Of a DNA stretch of 64,000 nt, positions 20,826 to 30,039 are shown one piece after another; the stretch's first letter is position 1, and every line of letters begins with the position of its first letter. A program made the position numbers and the translations under genes. The stretch spans positions 1-64,000 of the forward strand of contig JAAWAR010000023.1 in assembly GCA_022792295.1 (NCBI GenBank), given 5' to 3'. The notes beneath the pieces were generated by a model. It saw only the letters and a program-made list of their open reading frames with translations. It was not told where the DNA came from and did no database searches. The DNA is from Lachnospiraceae bacterium. GTDB taxonomy: Bacteria > Bacillota > Clostridia > Lachnospirales > Lachnospiraceae.

Positions 20826-21107
20826 ATGGAAGAAAAATTAAATCTGTCTCATATGCTCATGCTGAAAAACCGGGACAAGGGGAATCTGACAGGAGTCCTG
20901 GATGTCATCTCCTTTGATGAAAATACGATTGTCCTCGATACGGATATGGGGCTTCTGACGATAAAGGGAAAAGACCTTCATGTCAGCAGGCTGACTCTGG
21001 ATAAAGGAGAGATCGACCTCGAGGGGCATGTGGACAGCCTTGTTTACTCCTCCAATGAGAGCTACAGGAAGGCCGGTCAATCGCTCCTTGGCAGGCTGTT
21101 TAAATAA
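20826..21107 (+). CDS. yabP: sporulation protein YabP
   Basis: LNLSHMLMLKNRDKGNLTGVLDVISFDENTIVLDTDMGLLTIKGKDLHVSRLTLDKGEIDLEGHVDSLVYS; ATG 20826 follows AGGAGG. Confidence 0.92.
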   Translation: MEEKLNLSHMLMLKNRDKGNLTGVLDVISFDENTIVLDTDMGLLTIKGKDLHVSRLTLDKGEIDLEGHVDSLVYSSNESYRKAGQSLLGRLFK

Positions 21108-21119
21108 GGGAGGTATTGC

Positions 21120-21497
21120 TTGAGCGCATACATTGTGGCGGAGGCGCAGCTTGCGCTTCACAGCTTTCTGCTGGGAATTATTCTCATGATCAGCTATGAT
21201 CTTTTAAGGCTGTTCCGGTTTTTTATCCCCCACGGAAACCTGTGGACAGGTTTAGAGGATTTCGCCTATTGGAGCTATGCGGCGGTCATGACATTTTCCC
21301 TGCTTTTTCGGGAAAACAATGGCATTCTGCGGGGCTATGTTATCGCCTGCGTGTTTGCAGGCATGTTCCTGTATGACAGGATTGTCAGCCGGAGTGCGTT
21401 TGGGCTCTTGAAAAATGTGCGCGGATGGATTAGAATAAGGACAAGGAACTGGAAAATTCGGAGAGAATCGAGGAAGAATGGGAATAAGCCGCAATAA
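21120..21497 (+). CDS. yabQ: spore cortex biosynthesis protein YabQ
   Basis: TM-rich, follows yabP; FLLGIILMISYDLLRLFRFFIPHG; TTG start. Confidence 0.85.
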   Translation: MSAYIVAEAQLALHSFLLGIILMISYDLLRLFRFFIPHGNLWTGLEDFAYWSYAAVMTFSLLFRENNGILRGYVIACVFAGMFLYDRIVSRSAFGLLKNVRGWIRIRTRNWKIRRESRKNGNKPQ

Positions 21498-21807
21498 AAA
21501 AAACAGAAGAAAGCCCAAATACGGCTGGGGTAACCGGATGGCTCTAATCGGTATTACGACCGTAATTTTAAGTCTCGCAGTCGTAGTGAATGTCGGCGCC
21601 ACCTCGCTTCGGGAGAAGGATGCAGAGTACCAGGTGCGGGAAGCCGAGCTTGAAAAGGCGCTGGCTGCTGAAAAGGCACGTACCGCACAGCTTGAGGAAT
21701 ACCGGATTTATGTTCAGACAAAGCAGTATGTGGAAAAGGTGGCAAAGGAAAAGCTTGGGCTCGTCAAAAAAGACGAAATTTTGTTTAAGCCGGAAGAATC
21801 CGAGTAA
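21478..21807 (+). CDS. divIC: septum formation initiator, DivIC/FtsB family
   Basis: One TM plus coiled coil, YVEKVAKEKLGLVKKDEILFKPEE. Confidence 0.85.
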   Translation: MGISRNKKNRRKPKYGWGNRMALIGITTVILSLAVVVNVGATSLREKDAEYQVREAELEKALAAEKARTAQLEEYRIYVQTKQYVEKVAKEKLGLVKKDEILFKPEESE

Positions 21808-21905
21808 AAAATGTCATACGATTTTTGAGTTTCATACAGGGGATCTGACAAATATTTCTCTCTGGCCTGTTTATAATATGGTACGCAGGTTAGGAGGGAT
21901 TTTTT

Positions 21906-23297
21906 GTGTTAAGGAGACGCACGGTACATAAAGATATGGCGGATGTGAACGTCTATACGGCAAAGCGCTTAAAGGACATGGCGGACTCGCTGGAGGGGCT
22001 GGCAAAAACCTTTACAAAGACGCAGGACGAGCAGGGGCTTACGAAGGAGGATGCCGTGGCGGCTCTTGAGGCAGCGGCATCCATGGTGTGCGGAAGCTGT
22101 GAAAACTGTGGGCTCGCAGCGGAAAAATATTACATTTATTATCTACTCCGGACCTTTGAAAAGAAGGGACATATTGATTTTGAAGATATGCCCAGGCGAT
22201 TTCTGGAGACATGCAGAAGACGGTCCGATTATCTGGGACAATTAAACCGCAATCTGGGGCGGGCTACCATGAATTTGTCATGGAAAAGCCGTTTCCTGGA
22301 AAGCCGGGATGCGGTCATGGTACAGTTTCAGGAGATGGCCGGCATTTTAGAGGAATTTTCCGGGCAGATGGAGCAGGCAAGAAATGTCACACAAAGCTTT
22401 GAACCGGCGCTTCAGTCTGTGCTGAAGAAACGGCGGATAGCAGTGGAAAATGTGCTGGTTCTTCAGTATGAGGAGAGGCAGCGGGAAGTTTTTTTGACCA
22501 TGCGGACGACGAACGGGCGCTGTATGACGGCCAGAGACGCAGCTATACCGGTCGGACAGGCCATGGGAGGCGCCTGGAGTCCGGCCCGGGACGGAAAGAC
22601 GATTATCACCCGTAATCCGGCATCGTTTCGTTTCATTGAGGATGGAAAGTATCGAATGCTGTTTGGAATCTCCAGAGTTCCCAAGGAGGGTGAGGAGATT
22701 TCCGGAGACAGCTACACGTTCCGGAGCGGGATTCCCGGACAAGCCGTTTTAAGCCTTTCGGACGGTATGGGAAGCGGCCGGGCAGCAAATGAAGACAGCG
22801 AAAAGGTCATTGAACTGACAGAGAAACTTTTGGAGACCGGCTTTTCCGCCAGGGCTGCTTTAAAGCTTGTGAATACGGTTTTGCTTCTCACAGGAGGCCC
22901 CGAAAGGCCGGCGACGCTGGATGTATGCCTGGTGGATTTATATACGGGAGTGATGGAGGCCATGAAGCTTGGAGCGCCGGCGTCGTTTGTCATGGGGGCC
23001 GAGGAGGTCTGCGTTATGGAGTCGGGTGTGGTTCCGGCGGGGATCTTAAATCCAGTGGAGCCGGTGCTGCTTTCGAGAAAACTATGGGATGGAGATAAGA
23101 TCGTGATGGTCAGTGATGGAATCCTGGATGCGATGCCGGGCGAGGAGAAGGAAAAATCCTTCTGTGACTTTTTGGCCGGGCTTCCTGCGGCAGGTCCGCA
23201 GGAAACGGCAGAAATGATCCTTGCCTTCGTATTATCCTTTGAGGGAGAGCCGCAAGACGACATGACTGTTTTGGTCGGAGGAATTTACGGGAGATAG
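21906..23297 (+). CDS. spoIIE: SpoIIE-family PP2C phosphatase lacking the membrane domain
   Basis: AVLSLSDGMGSGRAANEDSEKVIELTEKLLETGF; MVSDGILDA; DDMTVLVGG; located between divIC and tilS. Confidence 0.85.
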   Translation: MLRRRTVHKDMADVNVYTAKRLKDMADSLEGLAKTFTKTQDEQGLTKEDAVAALEAAASMVCGSCENCGLAAEKYYIYYLLRTFEKKGHIDFEDMPRRFLETCRRRSDYLGQLNRNLGRATMNLSWKSRFLESRDAVMVQFQEMAGILEEFSGQMEQARNVTQSFEPALQSVLKKRRIAVENVLVLQYEERQREVFLTMRTTNGRCMTARDAAIPVGQAMGGAWSPARDGKTIITRNPASFRFIEDGKYRMLFGISRVPKEGEEISGDSYTFRSGIPGQAVLSLSDGMGSGRAANEDSEKVIELTEKLLETGFSARAALKLVNTVLLLTGGPERPATLDVCLVDLYTGVMEAMKLGAPASFVMGAEEVCVMESGVVPAGILNPVEPVLLSRKLWDGDKIVMVSDGILDAMPGEEKEKSFCDFLAGLPAAGPQETAEMILAFVLSFEGEPQDDMTVLVGGIYGR

Positions 23298-23303
23298 GAG
23301 AAC

Positions 23304-24686
23304 ATGGATATACGGGCATTTGAGAGGAGAGCCTGGGAGGCAATACGGACGCAGCATATGGCAGACAGGGGAGACGGCGTTTTGGCGGCAGTGTCGGGGG
23401 GCGCCGATTCGGTCTGTCTTCTTTTCCTGCTTTTTGCGCTGAAAGAGAGACTGGGAATCCGTCTGGCAGCCTTCCATTTAAATCACGGTATTCGCGGTGA
23501 CGAGGCATATCAGGATGAGGAATACGTGCGAGAGCTCTGCAAGCGGCTTGCCATCCCGCTTAAAACGGAGAGGCAGGATGTGGCCCGATATGCAAAGGAG
23601 CGCGGTATGTCTGTGGAGGAGGCGGGCCGCAGCCTCCGCTATGCCTGCCTGGAGCGGGCCGCAAGAGAGCTTTCCTGCGGCCGCATTGCAACGGCGCATC
23701 ACAAAGACGACCAGGCCGAGACCGTACTCATGAATCTGTTCCGCGGGGGCGGACTGGCTGGACTGGCCGGGATTCCGGCGGTCAGAGGGAAAATCATTCG
23801 GCCGCTTTTTGAATTTTCAAGGCAGGAGATAGAGGCGTATTTGTCGGCGAAGGGGGTTGCGTGGCGTACCGATTCGACGAACAAGGAAAACGTTTACATG
23901 AGAAACCGGCTGCGCAACGTTCTGCTCCCGTGGGTGACGGAGCAGATCAATAACCAGGCCGCCGCCCACATCGTGCAGTTTGCCGTGCTTGCCGGTCAGG
24001 CGGATGCGTATTTTAAGAGAGAAGCAGGCAGACTTCTGGGAAACGATTGTTCCATCTCGACTGAACTTTTTGATGCACAGCCGGAAATTATACGGTCGTA
24101 CCTTGTCCGTGAGCTGTTTTCACGCGCTGCCTGTGGGAAAAAAGACATAACCGAGCGCCATATCCGCTCGGTTATGGGTCTTAGAGGGCCGGGGTATGGG
24201 CTGCGTGTAGATCTTCCGGATGGCTTTACGGCCGTGCGAGACTATGAGACCTTGACGATCAGGAGGGAGACTGAGGAGGTAGACAGAGTTTTCCGGCCGT
24301 TTGTTCCGTCTGGGACGCGTGTATTCGCCTGGGAAAAAGGTACGGAAATTCCGAAAAAGCAGTATACGAAATGGTTTGATTATGATAAAATAAAAGGCAC
24401 GTTAGTTTTTCGAACCAGAAGAAGCGGTGACTATTTCCTGATTGCAGGGAAGAAAAAAACGCTCAGACGGTATTTCATTGATGAAAAGATACCGCGCGGG
24501 GAGCGGGAGATGCTGCTGCTTCTCGCAGAGGGAAGCCATATTCTCTGGATCGTCGGATACCGGATCAGCGATTATTACAAGCTGTCAGAGGATACCCGAA
24601 CAGTAATTGAAATTAAAGCAGACAAAGGAGAAAAGCGCCATGGAGGACAAGATTCGTGTTCTACTGACGGAAGAGGAAGTCGATAA
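23304..24686 (+). CDS. tilS: tRNA(Ile)-lysidine synthetase
   Basis: LAAVSGGADSVCLLFLL, FHLNHGIRGDEA, HHKDDQAETVLMNLFRGGG. Confidence 0.95.
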   Translation: MDIRAFERRAWEAIRTQHMADRGDGVLAAVSGGADSVCLLFLLFALKERLGIRLAAFHLNHGIRGDEAYQDEEYVRELCKRLAIPLKTERQDVARYAKERGMSVEEAGRSLRYACLERAARELSCGRIATAHHKDDQAETVLMNLFRGGGLAGLAGIPAVRGKIIRPLFEFSRQEIEAYLSAKGVAWRTDSTNKENVYMRNRLRNVLLPWVTEQINNQAAAHIVQFAVLAGQADAYFKREAGRLLGNDCSISTELFDAQPEIIRSYLVRELFSRAACGKKDITERHIRSVMGLRGPGYGLRVDLPDGFTAVRDYETLTIRRETEEVDRVFRPFVPSGTRVFAWEKGTEIPKKQYTKWFDYDKIKGTLVFRTRRSGDYFLIAGKKKTLRRYFIDEKIPRGEREMLLLLAEGSHILWIVGYRISDYYKLSEDTRTVIEIKADKGEKRHGGQDSCSTDGRGSR

Positions 24687-25164
24687 AAGGATCAATGAGA
24701 TAGCAGAAAAGATCAGCGCGGACTACAGGGGAAGGAGGATTCACCTGATCTGTATTTTAAAGGGCGGTGTATTTTTTACCTGTGAACTCGCAAAGCGGCT
24801 TACGGTCCCGGTTTCCATAGACTTCATGTCTGTCTCCAGCTATGGGCGCGGTACGGAGTCCTCCGGTGTGGTGCGGATTGTCAAGGATCTGGATGAACCG
24901 CTTGCCGGGAAGGACGTTCTGATTGTAGAAGACATCATTGACTCGGGGAGGACGCTTGCCTACCTTCTTGAGCTGTTAAACAAACGGAATCCGGCGTCGA
25001 TCCGGCTTTGTACGCTGCTTGACAAGCCGGAACGCCGTGTGAAAAAGCAGGTGAAGGTGGATTACACCTGCTTTGCGATTCCGGATGAATTCGTAGTGGG
25101 CTACGGCCTGGACTACGACCAGAAATACCGCAATCTGCCTTATATCGGGGTTGTGGAAGTGTAA
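24640..25164 (+). CDS. hpt: hypoxanthine phosphoribosyltransferase
   Basis: LKGGVFF, VLIVEDIIDSGRTLAYL; MEDKIRV start within the tilS 3' end. Confidence 0.94.
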   Translation: MEDKIRVLLTEEEVDKRINEIAEKISADYRGRRIHLICILKGGVFFTCELAKRLTVPVSIDFMSVSSYGRGTESSGVVRIVKDLDEPLAGKDVLIVEDIIDSGRTLAYLLELLNKRNPASIRLCTLLDKPERRVKKQVKVDYTCFAIPDEFVVGYGLDYDQKYRNLPYIGVVEV

Positions 25165-25215
25165 TTGTAACAGAAAAGTTCCAAACTGTTACATAGAGTT
25201 GAAGGAGGCACACAG

Positions 25216-27021
25216 TTGAAACAGAACCAGATTATTCGCGGAATCATGCTGATTTTGCTGGCGTCGGCGCTCATTTCCCTTCTGATGGCGCTCCCGATGT
25301 CCGGCAGCCTGTTCAGCGAAGAAATGACACATCAGGAATTCATGATGGAGTTGGAGAACGGGACGGTCAAGGAAGCATTAATCGAGCAGAACAGGCAGGC
25401 GCCGACCGGGACCGTGACAATCTTGACCACAGACGGAACGCGACGGGAGATCGCTGTCTCGGATGTGGGGCAGGCGGAACGGCTTTTCAGCGAACATAAG
25501 ATTGATTATCGGCTGGAAAATGTACCGCAGGAGAACTATCTGATGTCGATTTTGCTTCCGATCGGTCTGTCCGCGGTTGTGATCGGATTCATGCTCATGT
25601 ACATGAATGCGAGGCTTGGGGGAGCAAATGCCAAGACGATGAACTTCGGAAAAAGCCGTGCCAGAATGAGCACGACCAATTCGGTTAACTTTGAGAAAGT
25701 GGCCGGTCTTGCGGAGGAAAAGGAGGAGCTTGAGGAGATCGTCGATTTCCTCAGGAATCCCAAAAAATATATGAATGTGGGCGCCAGAATTCCCAAGGGC
25801 GTTCTTCTGGTGGGCCCTCCGGGAACCGGGAAAACGCTTCTTGCAAAGGCTGTGGCCGGAGAAGCCGGTGTTCCGTTTTTTTCGATTTCCGGTTCGGATT
25901 TCGTAGAGCTTTATGTCGGCGTCGGCGCTTCCCGGGTCCGGGACTTGTTTGAAGACGCAAAAAAGAACGCGCCCTGTATTGTTTTCATTGATGAAATTGA
26001 TGCGGTGGCCAGGCGCCGGGGCACGGGCATGGGCGGCGGCCATGACGAGAGGGAACAGACATTAAATCAGCTTCTTGTGGAAATGGACGGCTTTGGTGTC
26101 AACGAGGGGATCATTGTCATGGCGGCGACGAACCGTGTGGATATTCTTGACCCGGCGATTCTGCGGCCCGGCCGTTTTGATCGGAAGGTTGGTGTCGGCC
26201 GGCCGGATATCCGCGGCCGTGAGGAAATCTTAATGGTTCACTCCAAAGAAAAGCCGCTGGCGGATGATGTGGATTTGAAGCGGGTCGCGCAGACGACCGC
26301 AGGTTTTACGGGAGCAGATCTCGAGAATCTGTTAAACGAGGCCGCGATTCTGGCCGCAAAGGAGGAGCGCCGTTTTATCGTCCAGCGGGACATTGAGCGG
26401 GCGTTCGTAAAGGTTGGGATCGGCGCGGAGAAAAAAAGCCGCGTGATCTCTGAGAAGGAGAAGCGGATCACGGCGTATCACGAGGCCGGTCATGCGATTT
26501 TGTTCCATGAACTGCCGGATGTGGGCCCTGTCCATACGATCTCGATTATCCCGACCGGGACTGGGGCGGCCGGGTATACGATGCCTCTGCCGGAGCAGGA
26601 TGAAGTATTTAATACCAAGGGGAAGATGCTCCAGAGCATCATGGTGGCCCTGGGCGGCCGGATTGCCGAGGAGCTGATTTTCCAGGATGTGACGACGGGG
26701 GCTTCCCAGGATATTAAGCAGGCCACGTCGATTGCGCGGGCAATGGTGACGCAGTACGGAATGTCGGAGCGGGTCGGCATGATTCATTACGGCAGTGATG
26801 AGGATGAGATCTTCATCGGCCGCGATCTGGCCCATACCAGAAGCTACGGCGAGAATGTGGCAGGCACGATCGATAAGGAGATCAAACGGATAATTGATGA
26901 GTGCTACGAAAAGGCGAAAAAGATTATCCTTGAACATGAACGGGTGCTTCATACATGCTGCGAACTCTTGATTGAGAGAGAAAAAATTGGGCGTGAGGAG
27001 TTTGAAGCGCTGTTTATATAG
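25216..27021 (+). CDS. ftsH: ATP-dependent zinc metalloprotease FtsH
   Basis: GPPGTGKT Walker A, SRH region, HEAGH zinc site. Confidence 0.97.
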   Translation: MKQNQIIRGIMLILLASALISLLMALPMSGSLFSEEMTHQEFMMELENGTVKEALIEQNRQAPTGTVTILTTDGTRREIAVSDVGQAERLFSEHKIDYRLENVPQENYLMSILLPIGLSAVVIGFMLMYMNARLGGANAKTMNFGKSRARMSTTNSVNFEKVAGLAEEKEELEEIVDFLRNPKKYMNVGARIPKGVLLVGPPGTGKTLLAKAVAGEAGVPFFSISGSDFVELYVGVGASRVRDLFEDAKKNAPCIVFIDEIDAVARRRGTGMGGGHDEREQTLNQLLVEMDGFGVNEGIIVMAATNRVDILDPAILRPGRFDRKVGVGRPDIRGREEILMVHSKEKPLADDVDLKRVAQTTAGFTGADLENLLNEAAILAAKEERRFIVQRDIERAFVKVGIGAEKKSRVISEKEKRITAYHEAGHAILFHELPDVGPVHTISIIPTGTGAAGYTMPLPEQDEVFNTKGKMLQSIMVALGGRIAEELIFQDVTTGASQDIKQATSIARAMVTQYGMSERVGMIHYGSDEDEIFIGRDLAHTRSYGENVAGTIDKEIKRIIDECYEKAKKIILEHERVLHTCCELLIEREKIGREEFEALFI

Positions 27022-27166
27022 TGCTCTTAATAAAATAAAGTTTTTCGATTCTGTACAAAAGAAACACAAGAAAACATATATTTTTGTTTTTGAATGTTAA
27101 TTTTTACTAAAAAGAAACAGGACAGAGTGAAAAGTAACAAAAAGATTTTTTCATATTTATTAAAGT

Positions 27167-27195
27167 TTGTGCACACTTATGCGGGAAGCTATGCT
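27167..27195 (+). promoter_or_regulatory. candidate promoter of an orphan short transcription unit
   Basis: TTGTGC - 17 nt - TATGCT (overlapping TATAGT at 27195). Confidence 0.5.
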
Positions 27196-27202
27196 ATAGT
27201 AC

Positions 27203-27305
27203 TACTCGTAACCCCCCAATACATTATATAGTTTTTGCTATACCCCATAAGAGACATAATACCTTTTCCGAAAAAGGGCCGGTGATTCCCCACCGGTCCT
27301 TTTTC
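27203..27305 (+). ncRNA. candidate small RNA or leader, no obvious ORF
   Basis: About 100 nt between a promoter-like element and a strong intrinsic terminator; start estimated. Confidence 0.4.
27271..27305 (+). terminator. intrinsic terminator
   Basis: AAAAAGGGCCGGTG/CACCGGTCCTTTTT. Confidence 0.88.
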
Positions 27306-27378
27306 TGTGCTTTTATAAAAAAAAGATGCAAAAAAGAGAAATATCTAGTATAATAGCAACAGGGGGTGAAGCTTCCTT

Positions 27379-29424
27379 ATGAATCGAGGAGCATTCTTTT
27401 GTGACGAAACGGTCCGGTACCGGTGTCCTGAGGAGCCGGAGGCCAAAAGCCTGGTGACGCTCAGATTCCGGACTGCGAAAGATGAAGCGGATCATGTATA
27501 TCTGGTCTGCCACCATGAAAAGGTAAAAAGAGAATTCATTATAAAAAAGACAGAAGGCCGTTTTGATTTCTACGAGACGGTGATTCGGGTACCTGATTTT
27601 TCCATACATTTCTATTTTGAGATCACGGCAGGCAAGGAAGTCTGCACATTTAACCGGCTGGGTGTTTCGGCGGATCTGCGGCCGGAAAATTCTTTCTGCA
27701 TTACGCCGGGATTCCACGTGCCTGCATGGGCGAAAGGCGCGCTCATGTATCAGATTTTTGTGGATCGCTTTTGCAATGGGGATCGAAAAAATGATGTGGA
27801 GACCGGAGAATACCTGTATATCGGCTCCCCTGTGAAGCGGGTCAAAGACTGGAACGAGGAGCTTGCAGTTCCAGATGTATACCGTTTTTACGGCGGAGAT
27901 CTGAAAGGGATTCTGGACAAGCTGGACTATCTGCATAGCCTGAAGGTTGAGGTGATCTATCTGAGCCCTGTATTTGTGTCGCCTTCCAACCATAAGTACG
28001 ACTGCCAGGATTATGAGCACATTGACCCGCACTACGGCTCGATTGTCAAGGACTGTGACGAACTTTTGGAGAGTGGGACAAAAGACAACAGTCATTCCGG
28101 AAAATATGCGGTCCGTACGGCGGATAAGGCAAACCTGGATGCGAGTGACGCCCTTTTTGTCCGGCTCGTGGAGGAGATCCATGCACGCGGGATGCGAGTG
28201 ATCCTGGACGGCGTTTTCAATCACTGCGGCTCGTTTAATAAATGGCTTGACAGAGAGCGGATTTATGAGCAGGAGGGGAGTTATGAGCCTGGGGCTTATC
28301 TGAGTGCAAACAGCCCCTACCGGAGTTTTTTCCGCTTTCGTGACGAGGAATATTGGCGTTGGCCGAATAATGATTCTTATGAGGGATGGTGGGATCACAA
28401 TACGCTGCCCAAGTTAAACTATGAGGGCTCGAGGGGGCTGTATCAGTATATCCTTGATATTGCGAGAAAGTGGCTTTCACCGCCGTACTGCATTGACGGC
28501 TGGCGCCTCGATGTGGCAGCCGACCTGGGGCATTCGCCGGAGATGAATCACAAGTTTTGGCAGGATTTCAGGCGCGTGGTCAAGGCGGTGAACCCAGAGG
28601 CGTTGATTTTGGCAGAGCATTATGGGGATGTGCAGCCGTGGCTGCAGGGAAACGAATGGGACACGGTCATGAACTATGACGCATTCATGGAACCGGTTTC
28701 CTGGTTTCTTACAGGGATGGAAAAGCACAGCGATGCAAAGAATGACCATTTACACCACAACAGTCAAGCGTTTTTTGGCTTTATGATGGCAGGGATGAGC
28801 CGTATGCCGGAGGCTTCGCTTTTAGCGGCCATGAACGAGCTCTCAAATCATGACCATTCGCGTTTTTTGACCAGGACAAACGGGATGAGAGGGCGCCTGG
28901 AATCCATGGGCGCGGCGGCGGCTTCCGCGGGAATTAATTATGGGGTCTTTTATGCAGCGGTTGTCATCCAGATGACATGGCCGGGCGCGCCGACCATTTA
29001 TTACGGAGACGAGACAGGGGTCTGCGGCTGGACGGATCCGGACAGCCGGCGTACCTATCCGTGGGGCCGGGAGGACTGGGAAATTGTCGAGCTTCACAAA
29101 TATTTAAGCGGCATCCGTAACCGTAACCGGGCGTTTCGAACCGGCTCATTTAAGGCGCTTAACGCGGAAAACGGAGTGATCGCGTATGGCCGTTTTCAGG
29201 AAAACGATCGGGGCATCGTAGTCATAAACAGCGAGGGACACGGACGCCGGGTTCGAATCCCGGTCTGGCAGGTGGAGGTGGCCGGCTCCTGTATGCACAG
29301 GATCATGGAGACAGGAGATAAACGATATAATGTCGGAAAGCTGGCGTATCCGGTTGAGGATGGAATGATGACTGTAGAGATCGGGCCGTACAGCGCGATG
29401 ATTTTTGAGGAGAAACCGGCATGA
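27379..29424 (+). CDS. GH13 alpha-amylase/neopullulanase-like glycoside hydrolase
   Basis: VILDGVFNHCG, IDGWRLDVAADLGH, LILAEHYGD, ELSNHDHSRF. Confidence 0.93.
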   Translation: MNRGAFFCDETVRYRCPEEPEAKSLVTLRFRTAKDEADHVYLVCHHEKVKREFIIKKTEGRFDFYETVIRVPDFSIHFYFEITAGKEVCTFNRLGVSADLRPENSFCITPGFHVPAWAKGALMYQIFVDRFCNGDRKNDVETGEYLYIGSPVKRVKDWNEELAVPDVYRFYGGDLKGILDKLDYLHSLKVEVIYLSPVFVSPSNHKYDCQDYEHIDPHYGSIVKDCDELLESGTKDNSHSGKYAVRTADKANLDASDALFVRLVEEIHARGMRVILDGVFNHCGSFNKWLDRERIYEQEGSYEPGAYLSANSPYRSFFRFRDEEYWRWPNNDSYEGWWDHNTLPKLNYEGSRGLYQYILDIARKWLSPPYCIDGWRLDVAADLGHSPEMNHKFWQDFRRVVKAVNPEALILAEHYGDVQPWLQGNEWDTVMNYDAFMEPVSWFLTGMEKHSDAKNDHLHHNSQAFFGFMMAGMSRMPEASLLAAMNELSNHDHSRFLTRTNGMRGRLESMGAAAASAGINYGVFYAAVVIQMTWPGAPTIYYGDETGVCGWTDPDSRRTYPWGREDWEIVELHKYLSGIRNRNRAFRTGSFKALNAENGVIAYGRFQENDRGIVVINSEGHGRRVRIPVWQVEVAGSCMHRIMETGDKRYNVGKLAYPVEDGMMTVEIGPYSAMIFEEKPA

Positions 29425-29610
29425 GTCTGATCTCACCGATCGGACCAGCCTCGCAGGAGGAAAAGCCGTATTGGACGAAAGGCCGGCTGGCATACGGGAA
29501 ATATTTTCTTGTGTGCCGGCTGGTTTCTTAGTATAATGGGGAAAAAGCGCGGTCGGTCAGCAAAAGGGTGAATTGCAGCAAAAATGCATATACAGCAAGG
29601 AGGGGAAATT

Positions 29611-30027
29611 TTGTACACAATCCATGTTCGAATGAAAAAGCTGGGGAAAGAAAGAAGGGGAGGCACAGAGCCGGCGGCATATGCGCTTCCCAAAAGGCCG
29701 GAGAGTGTGCGGGAGCTGATTCTTGCGCTGGTCGAACTCGGCGTGCGCGAATACAACGAGAGAAAGGATACGGGCCAGCTTCTCCCTTATCTGACAAAGG
29801 AGGAGATCAAAGAGAAGGCGGCAGCCGGAAAGGTAGCGTTTGGACTGCGCGGGGGAAACGACGCGGATCTTAAGACGGCGCAGGAAAACGCGGTCCAGTG
29901 CTTCTTAGACGGGCTCTATCGGATTTTTGCGGATGACACAGAGCTCACAAAGCTGGACGGAGAGCTTCCCCTAAGCGGGGAGACCGTATTTACCTTTATC
30001 AGACTGGCCATGCTGTCGGGAATGTAG
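29611..30027 (+). CDS. uncharacterised small protein upstream of DUF4132 gene
   Basis: ORF with AGGAGGGG then TTG start at 29611; 13 nt from the DUF4132-type gene. Confidence 0.65.
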   Translation: MYTIHVRMKKLGKERRGGTEPAAYALPKRPESVRELILALVELGVREYNERKDTGQLLPYLTKEEIKEKAAAGKVAFGLRGGNDADLKTAQENAVQCFLDGLYRIFADDTELTKLDGELPLSGETVFTFIRLAMLSGM

Positions 30028-30039
30028 GAAGGAGAAAAA

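Noticed and set aside
26332-27069. 245-aa antisense ORF opposite ftsH
   Set aside because: Shadow ORF of the well-supported ftsH frame
27313-28398. 361-aa antisense ORF opposite the GH13 gene
   Set aside because: Opposite strand is a clear conserved GH13 coding region; the antisense protein has no recognisable family motif
29247-29270. Perfect tRNA T-arm look-alike CCGGG-TTCGAAT-CCCGG followed by TCTGGCA
   Set aside because: It lies inside an intact GH13 ORF; upstream sequence has no matching acceptor 5' strand (TGCCAGA), D-arm or anticodon arm, and no integrase or element boundary is nearby
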